A DNA stretch of 64,000 nt, taken from positions 29,209,537 through 29,273,536 of the forward strand of contig NC_064440.1 in assembly GCF_023343835.1 (NCBI RefSeq). Reading direction: 5' to 3'. Below, one piece after another: positions 36,696-48,600 of this stretch (positions within the stretch are counted from its first letter, which is position 1; the number at the start of each line of letters is the position of its first letter). This stretch comes from Lagopus muta. Taxonomy: Eukaryota; Chordata; Aves; Galliformes; Phasianidae. The notes below the pieces were generated by a model. It saw only the letters and a program-made list of their open reading frames with translations. It made no database searches and was not told where the DNA came from. The position numbers and the translations under genes were made by a program.

Positions 36696-39600
36696 TCCCC
36701 AAGAGTTACTCCTTTGCTTCCATCACTTTGTATAGGCCTAACCTAACCTGGCATTGTCCACAGTCTATGCCTTAGAGGAGCTTTGAAGGGAGCACCTGCT
36801 TCCTCTCCTTGCCACTGGATTAAGTTATTCTTCCTTATCTCATCAGGACAGGTGCCAGAACGGAGAAGACTCACTCTGTGAGGAGGATGGAGTGGGGAAA
36901 GTATTACTTTATGCTTGTTCTGTTGTTCTGTGCTTTCCTGAAGCTTTTCTGGCCGCTGCCAGAGACAGGAGCCTGGGCTTGTTCAACCTTTCATCTGGGC
37001 TGGCACAGCAAGTCCAATGTTCCCTTTTCTGCTGGCATGAAAGAAGGAAAAAAACCCCAATTTGTACTCTTCTCAGTCACAGGCACTAAAATCCCCAGTT
37101 GTCAGCGAGAGCTAATATCAATACCAGGAAAGGCTGAAATGACTGCAGCAAAGAATATTTGTAAAGGTCTATTTGAGGCACATCCTGCATTCCTCAAGTG
37201 TCAGCGAGAGCGGCAGTGACTAGCAGGGGCAGGATGAGTGTGCATCCTGGCTCTCCCCACCGAGACGCTGATGCACACAGTGCTGTGTGTCACGTGGGAG
37301 AGCCCTGCCAGCACATCACCTTGTTTTAGGGAAAAGTACTGCAAGTTACTGTGTGTAACAGACAATACAAAGCCATCTATGGCATGAAGCCACTCATGTA
37401 TCTTTACCCCATCCCTCAATCCCCCAATTTCCTAGTCTTCCCATGTTTATATTTGCAAAAGAAAAAGCCCAGCAGTCAAAAACAGAAGAAAGAGCAGACA
37501 TTTAATAGCTTGTGTGGAGATGCATGTAGATGAAGATGCATGTTTGCTGTCATAAAACATGTCAGGTATTTTATTTTGAACATAAGAGAAACTCCTCTTC
37601 CCTCAGATCCACCAACCATTAAAGCACCCTGAGCAAATGGAGGAGGACTGCATCTGACAGCAGCAAAGAGCCAGCAGTGCTGGGTGTGGAGGGAAGGAAT
37701 GCCAAAGTGGCACATTTTGCTGTAACAGCAATTCCAAACGTGGGTATTTCTTGCAGGGGTGAAGAAGGACAGAAGGTATGCAAAGCCAGGTTGTGTAAAG
37801 AACTGCTGAACAACCCAAACCAGACAGGCTCTGAGAGAGCAAGAAGCATTACAGAGCTTGAAAATGCTCAATCATGGGTGTGTTAAGAACAGGCAGCCTG
37901 AGCTGGACCAGTCTGAGCACGCATAGAAAAGAGGAAGCAGCAAGACAGTAAAAAACTGATGGGGTCAAATGGTAAAGGATGCTACACACTGCCTTTTATG
38001 CTGTCCCCAGAAGTTTTAGGAAGAGTTGTCCTTACTGGGCTTTCTAGATACTGGGGTAGCTTACGTTTCCCTGTCTTAGTCATCATCCCCTTGATTAAAA
38101 CTATTGTTTTAACCACAAGAGCTGGGCTTTGACATGTGCAGCTAGAGAAGTCATTCTCTTGACTTCTGTCCTTAAGACCTCGGCTGAGATAGGCTACCAG
38201 CCTCCCAGGCAGGTCTCCACAGAAGAACAGGCTATTGACAGATTGCTCTACTCGTGCTCAGGGCATTAATGTGAACAACGACTGGGTTACAGGCAGGCAC
38301 TGTGAAGAGGACTTACCCCCAAACTTCCACCTGCCCTTGTCACAAGTCCTTGGCTTGAGCAATGGGTACACCAACAACTGCAAAAGTGACAGGAAAACAT
38401 TATCAGAAACTTAACAACTTCCCTTAGTCTGTAAGAGCTTGACAATCTCCTCTGACAACATAAGCATTAATCACGAAGGTAGTTGAGTGCATCAGGGATA
38501 AAATTTAATTTCACGAAATAAAGAACTGCTGGGAAGAGAGTAATTCTTTTCACATTTATTTAATAGTGCTAGCAATTCATTTCTCCAAGAGAGCTTTGTC
38601 AAATCCCAGAACAATTACAACAGGCTACTATATAAACGTAGTAACAAGCAACAGAGCTTAATACGAATATAAATCTGAAAGGATGAGACAGAGACACTCA
38701 CGTACTTATCCATAAACAACACGTTGTTCCTGTGGCCTCCTTACAAAACCATACACGTCCTGTGAATTTCAATAGCAGACCCCGGAGACTGACTTGATCT
38801 GTCAGTTCTCCTTTACTTCCAGGCTTTCAAGATCTGTTTTTAAATCAATCACAGTGATTCGGAAGGATGTTTTAAAGCTCACGACAAAGGGTGAGACCTA
38901 CTGCCCTGCAGGACAGATGCAGCAAGAAAATTGGACCTGTGAGGCCATGCCTGCCTTTCTGCTCTGAGCAGTGAGGGCTCTTCACCACCAGTGAAGCCTC
39001 AGACACAGTTCAGGCTTGCCAGCTGGGATGCCAACAGCAGTGCTCGGTTCTGTGATGTGGTTATTTAGCAACTGAAATCTGAGCAAGGATCACCTATTTA
39101 CTACAGAACACTTGTAATCAAAAGAAAGCAATTGATTTTGTTAACTACTAAGCTAGGCTGCACATAAGCTATTGGCCCAGGAGCCTAAAGTGCTCATTTT
39201 ACAGTCACCTCCTGCAACCACACTCTATTTTCCAGCCACTAGCCTACTTTATTTTTCACACGTCTTTTCAAAGAAAACATCTTTTCCACCACAGCACAAA
39301 CGCACACTTGCTCGCATCAGTGCTACCAACTGCCTGTCCTACATTGAGCAAAAGTCCCTTGGAAGAGAACACATTTTATTGCAGGGCTTTTTTTGTAAGC
39401 AAGAAGCCAGCTGTAAACGTGCTTTTTCTGTTCTTTATGCTAGACATCATTAAAAAAAACATACTTAAGTATTTGTTGTAACAATTTCTACCCTGGAATC
39501 TTCCTGTGCCTTTGGGACCTTCCTCTATGAAAGGAATTAATGCCTACACAGCACTGTAGGGCAAGTGCACAGCTGTCCTAGGACCAACCAATTACTGTGT

Positions 39601-40716
39601 GTAATCACAGTCTCCTTCTAGCACTGCAGAAAGCATTGGGAGCAAGAGAAACCTGATCAGTGGTTTCTTACCTCCCAGCAGGATCACAGCCTTGAATCAG
39701 TACAGGTGCGGCGTGTGCGTGCTGTTTTGGATTTATATATGAAGTTGTATTCTACAATGAAAAAAACAATATTTGGGAAACAGATGTTCCTAGTGTAACG
39801 CTATAACCAGATGGAAAGTACTGTGATAATAGCAGGGATGCAAAGACTTTGGCTGCAGCAAATGAGAACGAGCCCAAACGTAACAGCCACAGATAGAGAA
39901 TGGAAAGAAAAGAGCTTACCTTCAAAAGGCCTTAGGCAAGCAGAAACCTCCAACAAGAGATACCCTCACCTCCCCAACCTTTAAATGAGGACTGGGAAGG
40001 AGGGGCTCCACCCCTCACAGTCACTCAGATGCATTGCATGCACCTGAACTCCTGGAGTTGGCCCTGCCTTCTCACCAGGTGCTCCATCACTGCTTCAGGC
40101 CATGACTGAGCATTTCCACTATGCCTGGTTTGCTGTGATGGTTTCTGAGTCCAAGCACAGTCTGAGTGTGTCCCTCCCCCCTCCCCCCCATCAGCAGATG
40201 CCTTGGCTGTCCCAGCCCTGCACCACAGTGTCACAGCAGGTTTTAAAAAATGCTGGTTTAAAAATTCTTTACAGAGACTCAGATTTTACTCTCAGAAGCT
40301 TTAGTTCAAAGGGCTTTGTTTTCCTACAGCCAAGTCATGAATGCAGTCCTTAATTTTCTCTCCTCTGAGAAGACGCTGTGCTTGCAGCAGAGATGGGCAG
40401 GACAGCCCTTCCTGCACAGCAAAGAGCCATGGTCTGCAGCACAGCATGGGCTGGAGATGGAGGCATCTGTAGGACTTCATGGGGAATGGCTGGGCCTGGT
40501 TTCCTTACCATAAGCAGCCAGATCCGTCCTATTTAAACACAGGCTCTTGAAAAACGAGATATAGCACATTAATCACAGCAAATTTAACACAATAAGAGCC
40601 CCTGGTCAAATATAAAACAAACCCTTGCCTTCCTATTGCCGATGCAAAGCGAGGGAGGAATCCAGTCAGATTTACAGCACCGCTTCCGTGCTACAAAAAT
40701 AGCTACATTGAGCATT

Positions 40717-40726
40717 CTAAAAATAA
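40717..40726 (+). promoter_or_regulatory. MEF2 consensus CTAAAAATAA upstream of NEMP2
   Basis: Exact match to YTAWWWWTAR. It lies in an A+T-rich block (40680-40760) with further TA-rich words, about 1.6 kb upstream of the NEMP2 start codon. This is motif evidence only. Confidence 0.25.
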
Positions 40727-41379
40727 GCCAGATAAATATTTAAGGCCCACTGCTAGTCAACGGAAACCCAGTGCTGAAGGCACTCAGCAGGAATAGCATG
40801 GACAGGATGGGTGAGCTTCCACCGAAGGCACTGCTGGAGCTGGAACTGAGACACGGTCACCTTCCCACACTCGTTACCATTGGTCCTCAGGATCCTAGGA
40901 GGTTGCTGCTGCCCAGGGCAGGGTATGAACACCGTACCCCAGCAGGGCAGGGCCCCCCCATTTCACCACATGCATCAAACATAGCCTCCATCACACTAAA
41001 AGCACCAACACTTCTCTTTGTAGATCATTTTTCTCACCGAAAAACAACACGGTATTTTGCCCGTGAAATATTTCAAACTAATGCGCTCCTGAAAAAACAG
41101 CTGGAGATGAACAAAATAGTCTCAAATGGCTTTTCTGTCTAATTTTAACTCTAAGAGACCATTTACATCAAATAGAAAGACAACATAATGTACCTGATAA
41201 TAAATTGCATTGTTTGTGAGGGTACTTATGGAACAGGAATTATTTGCGTTGCCGGCGTAAACATTCAACAGAACCCGCCAAAACATGTGCAACTATTTAA
41301 GAGGGAACACGGCGGTTCTTCATCCTCAGGAACGGAAAGCAAAAGAAAAACGCTTCACCACGGAAAGGCGCCGCTTTGT

Positions 41380-42640
41380 TCTGACCGCACAAGGGCTGCC
41401 CGTTGTGCTATTTTCCCTTTCTTTTCCAGGAAGCCAAGTATTCAGCACCCAGATCGCAGAGCTCCGGCACTCGGTCCCGCTTCCTTTGACGCTCACCTCC
41501 TACGACTGACACAACCCAGCGCGCACAGCAGCTCCGAGGGGCAGCACAGCCCTCCTTTACCCTGCAGCCTCACCGGCCGCGGGCAGGAGGGCAGCGCCCG
41601 CATCCCTGCCAGCACAGCTACCCTCTGCTGACGGCAGGAGGAAGAAAAACACACGCACACACAATGAAAAGAAGCGTCCTGAGTCACCCGGAGCACACGC
41701 TGAGATGGCGGTGGCGCTCCTGGGAGCTGAGCTTTAGTTAAAAGGAGCCGCGGGCGGGCGGTGAGCATCGCCTGGCGGGGTGCAGCGCCCAGCACACAGG
41801 TGCTGCCGTGCTCCCAGCGCCGGGCGAGCTGCTGAGGCTCTGCCGGCACGGACGGGCTCCTGGCTGCCAATGGGACGCGGCCGCAGCTTCAGCAGCGGCT
41901 CTGCGAGGATGTGGAGGCGCGGAGAGGCTCGGCGCTGCACCCGGCAGCACGCCCCAGCCTGTGGGAGCTCTACGAGGGAGCAGCAGCGCCTCGCAGGGGC
42001 CCAACGCACGTGGCCCAGCCGGGAAGGAAACAAAACGCAGCGTAATGAAGCGCAATTCATGGCAGGAGAGTAAAGAGCCCCTTATGAAGGCATCCCTCAG
42101 GCCGTGCCCTGCCCACCGCCGCCTCCCCCCGCACACACCAACCGGGCCAAAGTGGCACGAGAGCGGACGCGGCCCAGCACGCAGCCAGCCCCACTCCACG
42201 CCCGCCCTCGTGGCCGCCCCCGCCGGCACCGGCCCGCCCTCGCCGCGCTCTCGCCGGGCCGTTTGAGGCGGAGCCGGAGCCACCGCATGGGCCCGCGGCG
42301 GCTGCCCTGGGCCCTGCCAGGGCTGGGGTTGGGGCTGCTCTTGCTGGCGCTGGCCGGGGCGGTGCCGGCCGCAGGTACGGGCCTTCCCTTTCTTCCGGGA
42401 GGGTCGGGCGGGGCAGGGGGGTGAGGTTGCGGCCGGGGCCGCCTCCAGGAAGCGGCGCCCGGAATGGTTTCCCTCCTCGCGCGCCTCCTCGGGCAGGGCC
42501 TGCCGTGCCGGGCCGGGCCGGGCGGGGCTGAGCTGAGCGCACCTCGGGCTGCGGCCTGGGGGCTGCGGGCGGAGAACGGCGCTGCGGCTCGGGCTGCTGG
42601 GAAGCTCGGTGCGGGACGGCTGAACGCAGAGCCGCTCTGT
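41380..42640 (+). promoter_or_regulatory. NEMP2: NEMP2 CpG-island promoter
   Basis: G+C- and CpG-rich block surrounding the first coding exon, with a CCAAT box (gCCAATg near 41868) and no obvious TATA. The long minus-strand frame 41738-42706 (322 codons) and its companions are P/R/A-rich composition artefacts. An upstream ATG at 42084, out of frame with NEMP2, would give a uORF ending at 42266 if transcription starts far enough upstream. Confidence 0.8.
42287..42374 (+). CDS. NEMP2: NEMP2 exon 1, signal peptide
   Basis: Encodes MGPRRLPWALPG... with a leucine-rich hydrophobic core ending AVPAA. The donor is GCAG|gtacgg; it ends one base into codon 30. Upstream in-frame extension begins only at a GTG (42104), so the ATG at 42287 is preferred. 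Confidence 0.92.
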
Positions 42641-45600
42641 GGCTGCAGGAGCCGGAATCGCGGCAGTGCAGAGGTCAGGAGGGAGCTCTGGGATCACCCC
42701 ATCCATCCCCTGGTACGGCAGCTCGCACGGGTGGGCGTCCGGGAGATCCTGAGTATGTCCAGAGAAGGGACCCTACAGCCTCCGGGCAGCCTGTTGCTGA
42801 GCTCTGCCACTGACAACAAAGATCCCCTTTGTTGTTCGTATGGAACTTCCCACATTCCAGTCTGTTCCCGTTAGCCCTTGTTCTATTGCTGCATGCCGCC
42901 AAAAAGAGCCCAGCCCCATCCACCTGACTTCTGCACCTCAGATGTTTATGAGCAGTTAGGGCCGCCCCCAGCCTTCTCTTCTCCAGGCCAAACAGCCTCA
43001 GGTCTTTCAGCCTTTCCTTGTATGGGAGGTGCTCCAGGCCCCTACTCACCTTTGTGACCCTCAGCTGGACTCTCTAGGAGATCCCTGCCTTTTTTGAACT
43101 GGATGTGGTGATGTACACTGGCCTCACGTAGAGTAGAGTAGAGTAGAGGGAGAGACAACCTCCCTGACATGTTGGCCCCAGAACTGTGATTCAGGTCTGC
43201 AGGAGCCATGTGTAACCCCAGAGTTGTTTCACCTCTTACATGGAAGCTCCCAGGACTTATCCTGCCTCCTTTCAGCCCTGCGCATCTCAGTCAGTGCCTG
43301 AGGAGAGCGGCACTCAGCCCATCTGAAGTACTGCACTTCCTGCTGTGGGATTTGGGATGATGAGCAGTTGTTCAAAACTTCACAATAAAAATGCCCACAC
43401 TGAAAGCTGAAACCAATATACTTCAGCAGGATCGTCTGCAGACACATTCTAATTCTAGGATGGCTTAGTAAACTTAGATAAGAACATGCATGCAAGTATT
43501 TTTAATTGGTTTAATTAAATTGTTAAGAAAACAATTTAGGCTGGGCTTAGCTCTGTACAGAGCTGGGGCAGGCCTGTACCTGCCAGCAGTATTCTCCTGT
43601 CCAGACTGAGTTTGCACTGGTGGTTTGCTCTGGCCAAGTGCTTACTTGGCGGTTGAGAGATTAGGAGACTGTTTCAGCAGTTACTGCTGAGCTTGGCTTG
43701 GCCCTACATTTTCTATTCAGAGAGCCAGATGACTCCCTCTGTTCTGATCTGCATTCATTTCATTTATTCTGCTCTTTAATTACGTTCCTGGAGCGCTGCA
43801 GTAAGGCGCTGTAGGGCAGATGTTGGTGCACAGACAGGATTTCATGCCATTCTGGAAAGCCTGCTCCATGGATGAGTCAGGGACCTTTCTCCCAAAAGGC
43901 ACACGGGGTCACTTAGGTTTCAGGAGAGCTGCACTGTCCCTGTCTCCAGACCCCTGGGAGCTGTCAGCACAGTTACCATACTGACACGCGGCTGGAGCAC
44001 ATCAGGAGAGCACAGTTGAAGGTAGAAATGAGGAGGAGTTCCATGCTTTACCGTGAGAACCGTGTTGGAAGAGAACAAGCGCTCTGCCTGCAGCGAGCGC
44101 AGTGTCACGTGTTGGGTGACTGCAGTACGTGAGCCTGTTTACCTGCTGGTGCTCCCACAGTTACATGCAGCATTGGTAAAGCATCAATGACAGTGGGGCT
44201 GCGCCCACATGCACCAGCAGGGAATTTGGCCCAGAGGCCTGGTCCTGCGCCACGAAAACACGGGTAGAGATGCCAAGCTTTCACTGATTGCATTTGTAAA
44301 AAACCTCACCATGCATTATTTTTTTCTTTCCCCAAGGTGTTGCAGTTTAGTTAGAGCCTAAATTACTTGATTAGATGTGTCATTTGAATTCTCGTCTAAA
44401 TCATGCTGAACGTGCTACCCTGCAGCCTAGTCTTTATGTTCTATTATCTGCAAATTGCTTGTGATTTATTAAAAAAAAAAAAAAGAATATTACATATTTA
44501 TATTTTGTACACATTTAAAGTGAACTTTCCCTCATCAGGTAGAAGCTGTAACTTTCTGGAAGAGGGGAATGCCATCCAGAAACTGCAAGAAGACTGCTTT
44601 TGTTATGTGCAAAACAGAATCATGCACTTACAGTACATTTGGTCAACTTTGCAGGTAAGAGCTCCTTTTGGGGATCATGCACATGTTCCATATGCAGCCC
44701 GTGGCCTTTTCTCAGCTATGTATATGACCAGTTATCACGATCAAAGAAGCACCTCAGCACTGTGATCCTTCACCCCAAACACACCCAAACTGCTTTCCCC
44801 TTATTAGGAGGATGTCAGGCAGACTTACAGTGTCACAGGGGGATGCCAAACAAATATTAATTCCCTTATTTTGATGCACATCTTTCATACTAATGGACCG
44901 TTGTTAACCTCAACAAGGATTTTTGCACCTCCAAACATCTTTACACAACTTCTAAATTTGAAGATAAAATACATTGCTGTGAACCATGTATTGTAGCATC
45001 CCTCTTCTGTCCATAACATAAAAATTGCATTGTTATCTACAAGAAGAGTAAAGCCAACTGCTTACAGCTCCAGAGGGGAATGAGGAAGGGTATGGACATC
45101 CACAGCATAAGAACAAAAGGTGTGTCAGGTTGTTACTCTGAAAGTTAGACAAAGTAGACAAATTCTGGCTGTTTTTTCATTTGGCTCGGAGGATCATACA
45201 AGAAACATGCTTAGTAACAGCAGAACAATATAAAAATCTCATGCCACTAGAGACAATAACGGTAAGGAAGTAGAGGAGTATGTTTGGTTCTGTTCTTCCT
45301 GGGCAGCTGTGCTGGACAACGGAAGGGAGCAGTTTTGCTGTGTTTGCTAGAGAAGCTGGCTCTCAGACCTGGAGGTGGAACATGTCTTGTTCTGTTCTTT
45401 ACCCCTCTGTCCCTCATACACACATTGCATTGTTATCTACAAGAAAAGCAGTACAGGTTTTGTTAGGTTAAGGAGGGGAATGTGAAAGAGAATAAACATT
45501 TACATTATGAAGAAACTATGGTCTGTCAGACACTGGGTTTTTTTAGAACTGTGTGCATGGGCAAGTGTGGTGGTGGAACCAAACCCCCAGTGTGTGTGGA

Positions 45601-48600
45601 GGCAGGGCTTTGGATACAACTGTGCTGACATGGAGTTCTCTGAGTCACACTGTAAGGCCCAAACAATATTTGCACAGTACTAATAACCAATATTAAACAA
45701 CTAAAAATTGTAGTGACATTACTTTCTGTGCTGATCTTCATTCTCATATGCACGGTGTACATGTTGTGCATCTCACAAAACAAATACCACAGTGATTCTG
45801 AGCTACAACTCTGTCTTACTGTTTGATTTAGGTAAAAATAAACAGCACAAAAACATTCAGGTTTGTGCCTACTCCAGAAAAAAGCAACTGTCAGAATTCA
45901 GAAACTGTATTCGAGTTTGCTGCCTGTGCTGTTCAAATATTCTGGCAACCAGAGACATCTACAGAAACTCTCTTAAAGGTAAAGCAATATGGAGAGGACT
46001 TCTGCTTCAGAATACAGCCCTTCAAGGAAGAACTGTACACTGTGAGCATAACACGAGAAAGTAAGTAAAACAGCTTCCTGTTTACATTACAGATAGATTG
46101 ATACTGCCAGCATTACTGCCTGTACCATCCCTTCTGTAAGAGGCCTGAAGCTTGTCTGCTGATATTTAATATAATCAGTGTTTCAGAATGAGTTAGTCTA
46201 AAGCCCCTTTCTGTTTGTTTTCTTTTTCCCCTTTTTAGTGCTAGATGGAAAGCTCTTGTTTTTGTTTGTAGCTGGAATTTTTCTGTTCCATTTTGCAAAC
46301 AGTCTGAGCAGGTGAGTACTGGCTGCTGCGCTTTCATGTTTCTTTCCCAGAGTCTGTGCAGCTTTGGTCTGTTCTCAGAGCTGAAGGCACAGTTCTCTGG
46401 GAAAGTGAAATAAGGAAATGAATGTATATCTAAACATATATTAAGTATATGAATATCTATTACAGATATTTGTAGCATTTCTGTGGGGACAGACTGATAT
46501 ACCTGGGAGCTTTTGCCATAGAACTGCATTAGGGTTCTATGTATCGTGACATCCTGCACTGGGTGACACCAAGCCAGTCCTCAGAGAGCAAGAGTGTGGA
46601 TTCAGGAAAATCCTCTCCTTTCTGTAGGCCACTGAGGTTAGCAGCAGCTGAGGGATGCTGCATGGCTTATAACTGATGCCTTGCTGCAGGCAGAACGCTT
46701 GGGGTGAGGTCCTCTGGGGCCTGGCCTGCCTCCTGCCTTTCCTCACCATTCTTTTGATGCACCCTTGCGAAGCCTGTAAGGGAGGATTCTTACTGGCATA
46801 GCAAAACACCTGAACCATGACTTCAAAATGAATCACAAAGTAATTGGCAGGAGAGACCTTTAGAGCAAGCAGAGCAGCAGCAGTTTTCAGACTTAACCAA
46901 ATCATATTTTTAAGTCAGATTTTTATCAATATGTCAACTTAGAAAAACTTGCTTTTTTCCCACTTTTAAATATATAAGCCTATTCTTGCAGCACTGAAGC
47001 ATACAGAGCCACGGTGTTCATAAGAAAATGATGTGACAAAAGCCTATCATAGAATCCTCAGAATTGAAAGGGACTCTTAAAGGCCATTTAGTCCAACACC
47101 CCTGCAATGGACAGGGACACCTACACTAGATCAGGGTGCTCAGAGCCCCATCCAGCCTGATCTTGAATGTCTCCATGGACGGGACATTCCCTACCTCTCT
47201 GGGCAGTCTGTTCCAGTAAACAGTCTGGTAACAGTTTCAGTGATTTTATAGTAGCAATTGGATTTTTTCCTTTTTTTTTTTTTTTTAACATGAATTTAAA
47301 ATCTAAACCAAACCTATTACCTGTGTAACTGACTTATAGTTGTGTTCTTACTGAACATTGCTTCTGTCTTTACAAATGTTGGCATTTTTAACCACTCACT
47401 ACTTGGAAAATACTTCTTACAACATTCTCTCTTGTTTTCTTCCAGGAGCACCAACTTCTTTTACCTGTCTGGAATAATACTGGGCATTCTTGCTCTGTTA
47501 ATTTTTGTCCTGCTGGCACTTAAAAGATTTATTCCGAGGGTAAATCTACATTTGTAAAACAAAGTAATAATTATTATCATTATAATAATAGAGGAAGTGA
47601 AGAGTCCAAGGCCAGATTCTGACGTTGCTCTGTCTGGGGAACTCCACTGAAATGGGTGCAGGAGTCAAGTAAATATAATTAGGTCAGAATCAAGTTCTAA
47701 TTAGCTTGCTGCCGAGTTGAAGGAGAGTGTTGGTGCAAGTTTATTGGACTGGAGCTAAGCTTGCTTTTGAGTATACGAATCAGTCTAAATCAAAATGTCA
47801 TTTTAGTGGCAGTTGGGACAGGTTTTCTTCCATTCAGCAGGGAATTAATTGTAAGGAGATGTGAACTTTTCTTTCACCAAATCTTTATCTCCATGCATTG
47901 TTCCAGTATTGCTGAGTTACGTTAATTGAAAACACACTTCAGGAAACTTAGGTCATGACACTGAGACACAGCAAAGACAAGAGGTGCAGCTGCTCTGCTC
48001 AGACTTGATGCTGTGTACTTGCAGCAGAGCACCGTGTAGTTCAAGTCTGACACAGAGCAGAAGCCTGCAGGTCTGCCAGAACCACATTTGTTTTTGCCTG
48101 TGAATTCCTTTGCACACCGTGGTCCTGAGTCTGACTGAGACTCCCAGACTTTTTTTTCCCATTTTTATTTTGTCAATTTCCAGCGCAGCACCTTCTGGAT
48201 ACTATTGAGTGGCTGCTGGATGTCCTCTCTCTATCTCATCTACTGTTTCAAAGAGAATATACGGTGGCTGTGGTCTGAACACAGGATCTACTTGTTGGGT
48301 AAGAATGTCAAACTGAAGTCTGCAGTGCGCTTTTGGATAATTTGGTGGTTAGATGAACACCTGCCCATTAAGATATAAAAAAAAGTTACTGCAACTCATT
48401 TATGGATTACTTTTTTTCTCCCGAGCCAGAAATGCTCTAATATTCCAAAAGTTTCTAATTCACTCACTAAGTATTTACTCACATTATATCATTAAATGAA
48501 GAGTTTGATCTAGTGGGCCAGGAGCAGCTGAAACAGCAGACTTTGCATTAAGTTGTCATTGATTTGCCGTAGCGTTCTCTCCCTATGACAGCAAAAGGGC

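Larger units (their letters stand above)
23880..41350. other. 17 kb intergenic interval between NAB1 and NEMP2 promoters
   Basis: No recognisable protein-coding exon of known type. Long frames occur (25067-25573 minus, 168 codons; 34819-35391 plus, 190 codons; 31386-31847 minus, 153 codons). Each lacks domains and looks like chance openness. The best candidate gene is the 29-residue membrane micropeptide at 27664-27753. Possible regulatory islands are a TATA box with a hairpin at 25860-26005 and a MEF2-containing block at 40500-40760. Simple sequence includes a C17 run at 36679-36695. Confidence 0.6.

Noticed and set aside
36887-37219. Plus-strand frame of 110 codons with a signal-peptide-like start (MEWGKYYFMLVLLFCAFLKL)
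   Set aside because: The hydrophobic start is tempting, but the rest has no fold or cysteine pattern I recognise, and there is no poly(A) or splice context. It is worth a conservation test but not a call.
42104-42286. In-frame N-terminal extension of NEMP2
   Set aside because: It starts with GTG, not ATG, and would bury the signal peptide. The ATG at 42287 fits the family.
41738-42706. 322-codon minus-strand frame over NEMP2 exon 1
   Set aside because: It overlaps the secure NEMP2 signal-peptide exon and is GC-rich composition. No domain is visible.
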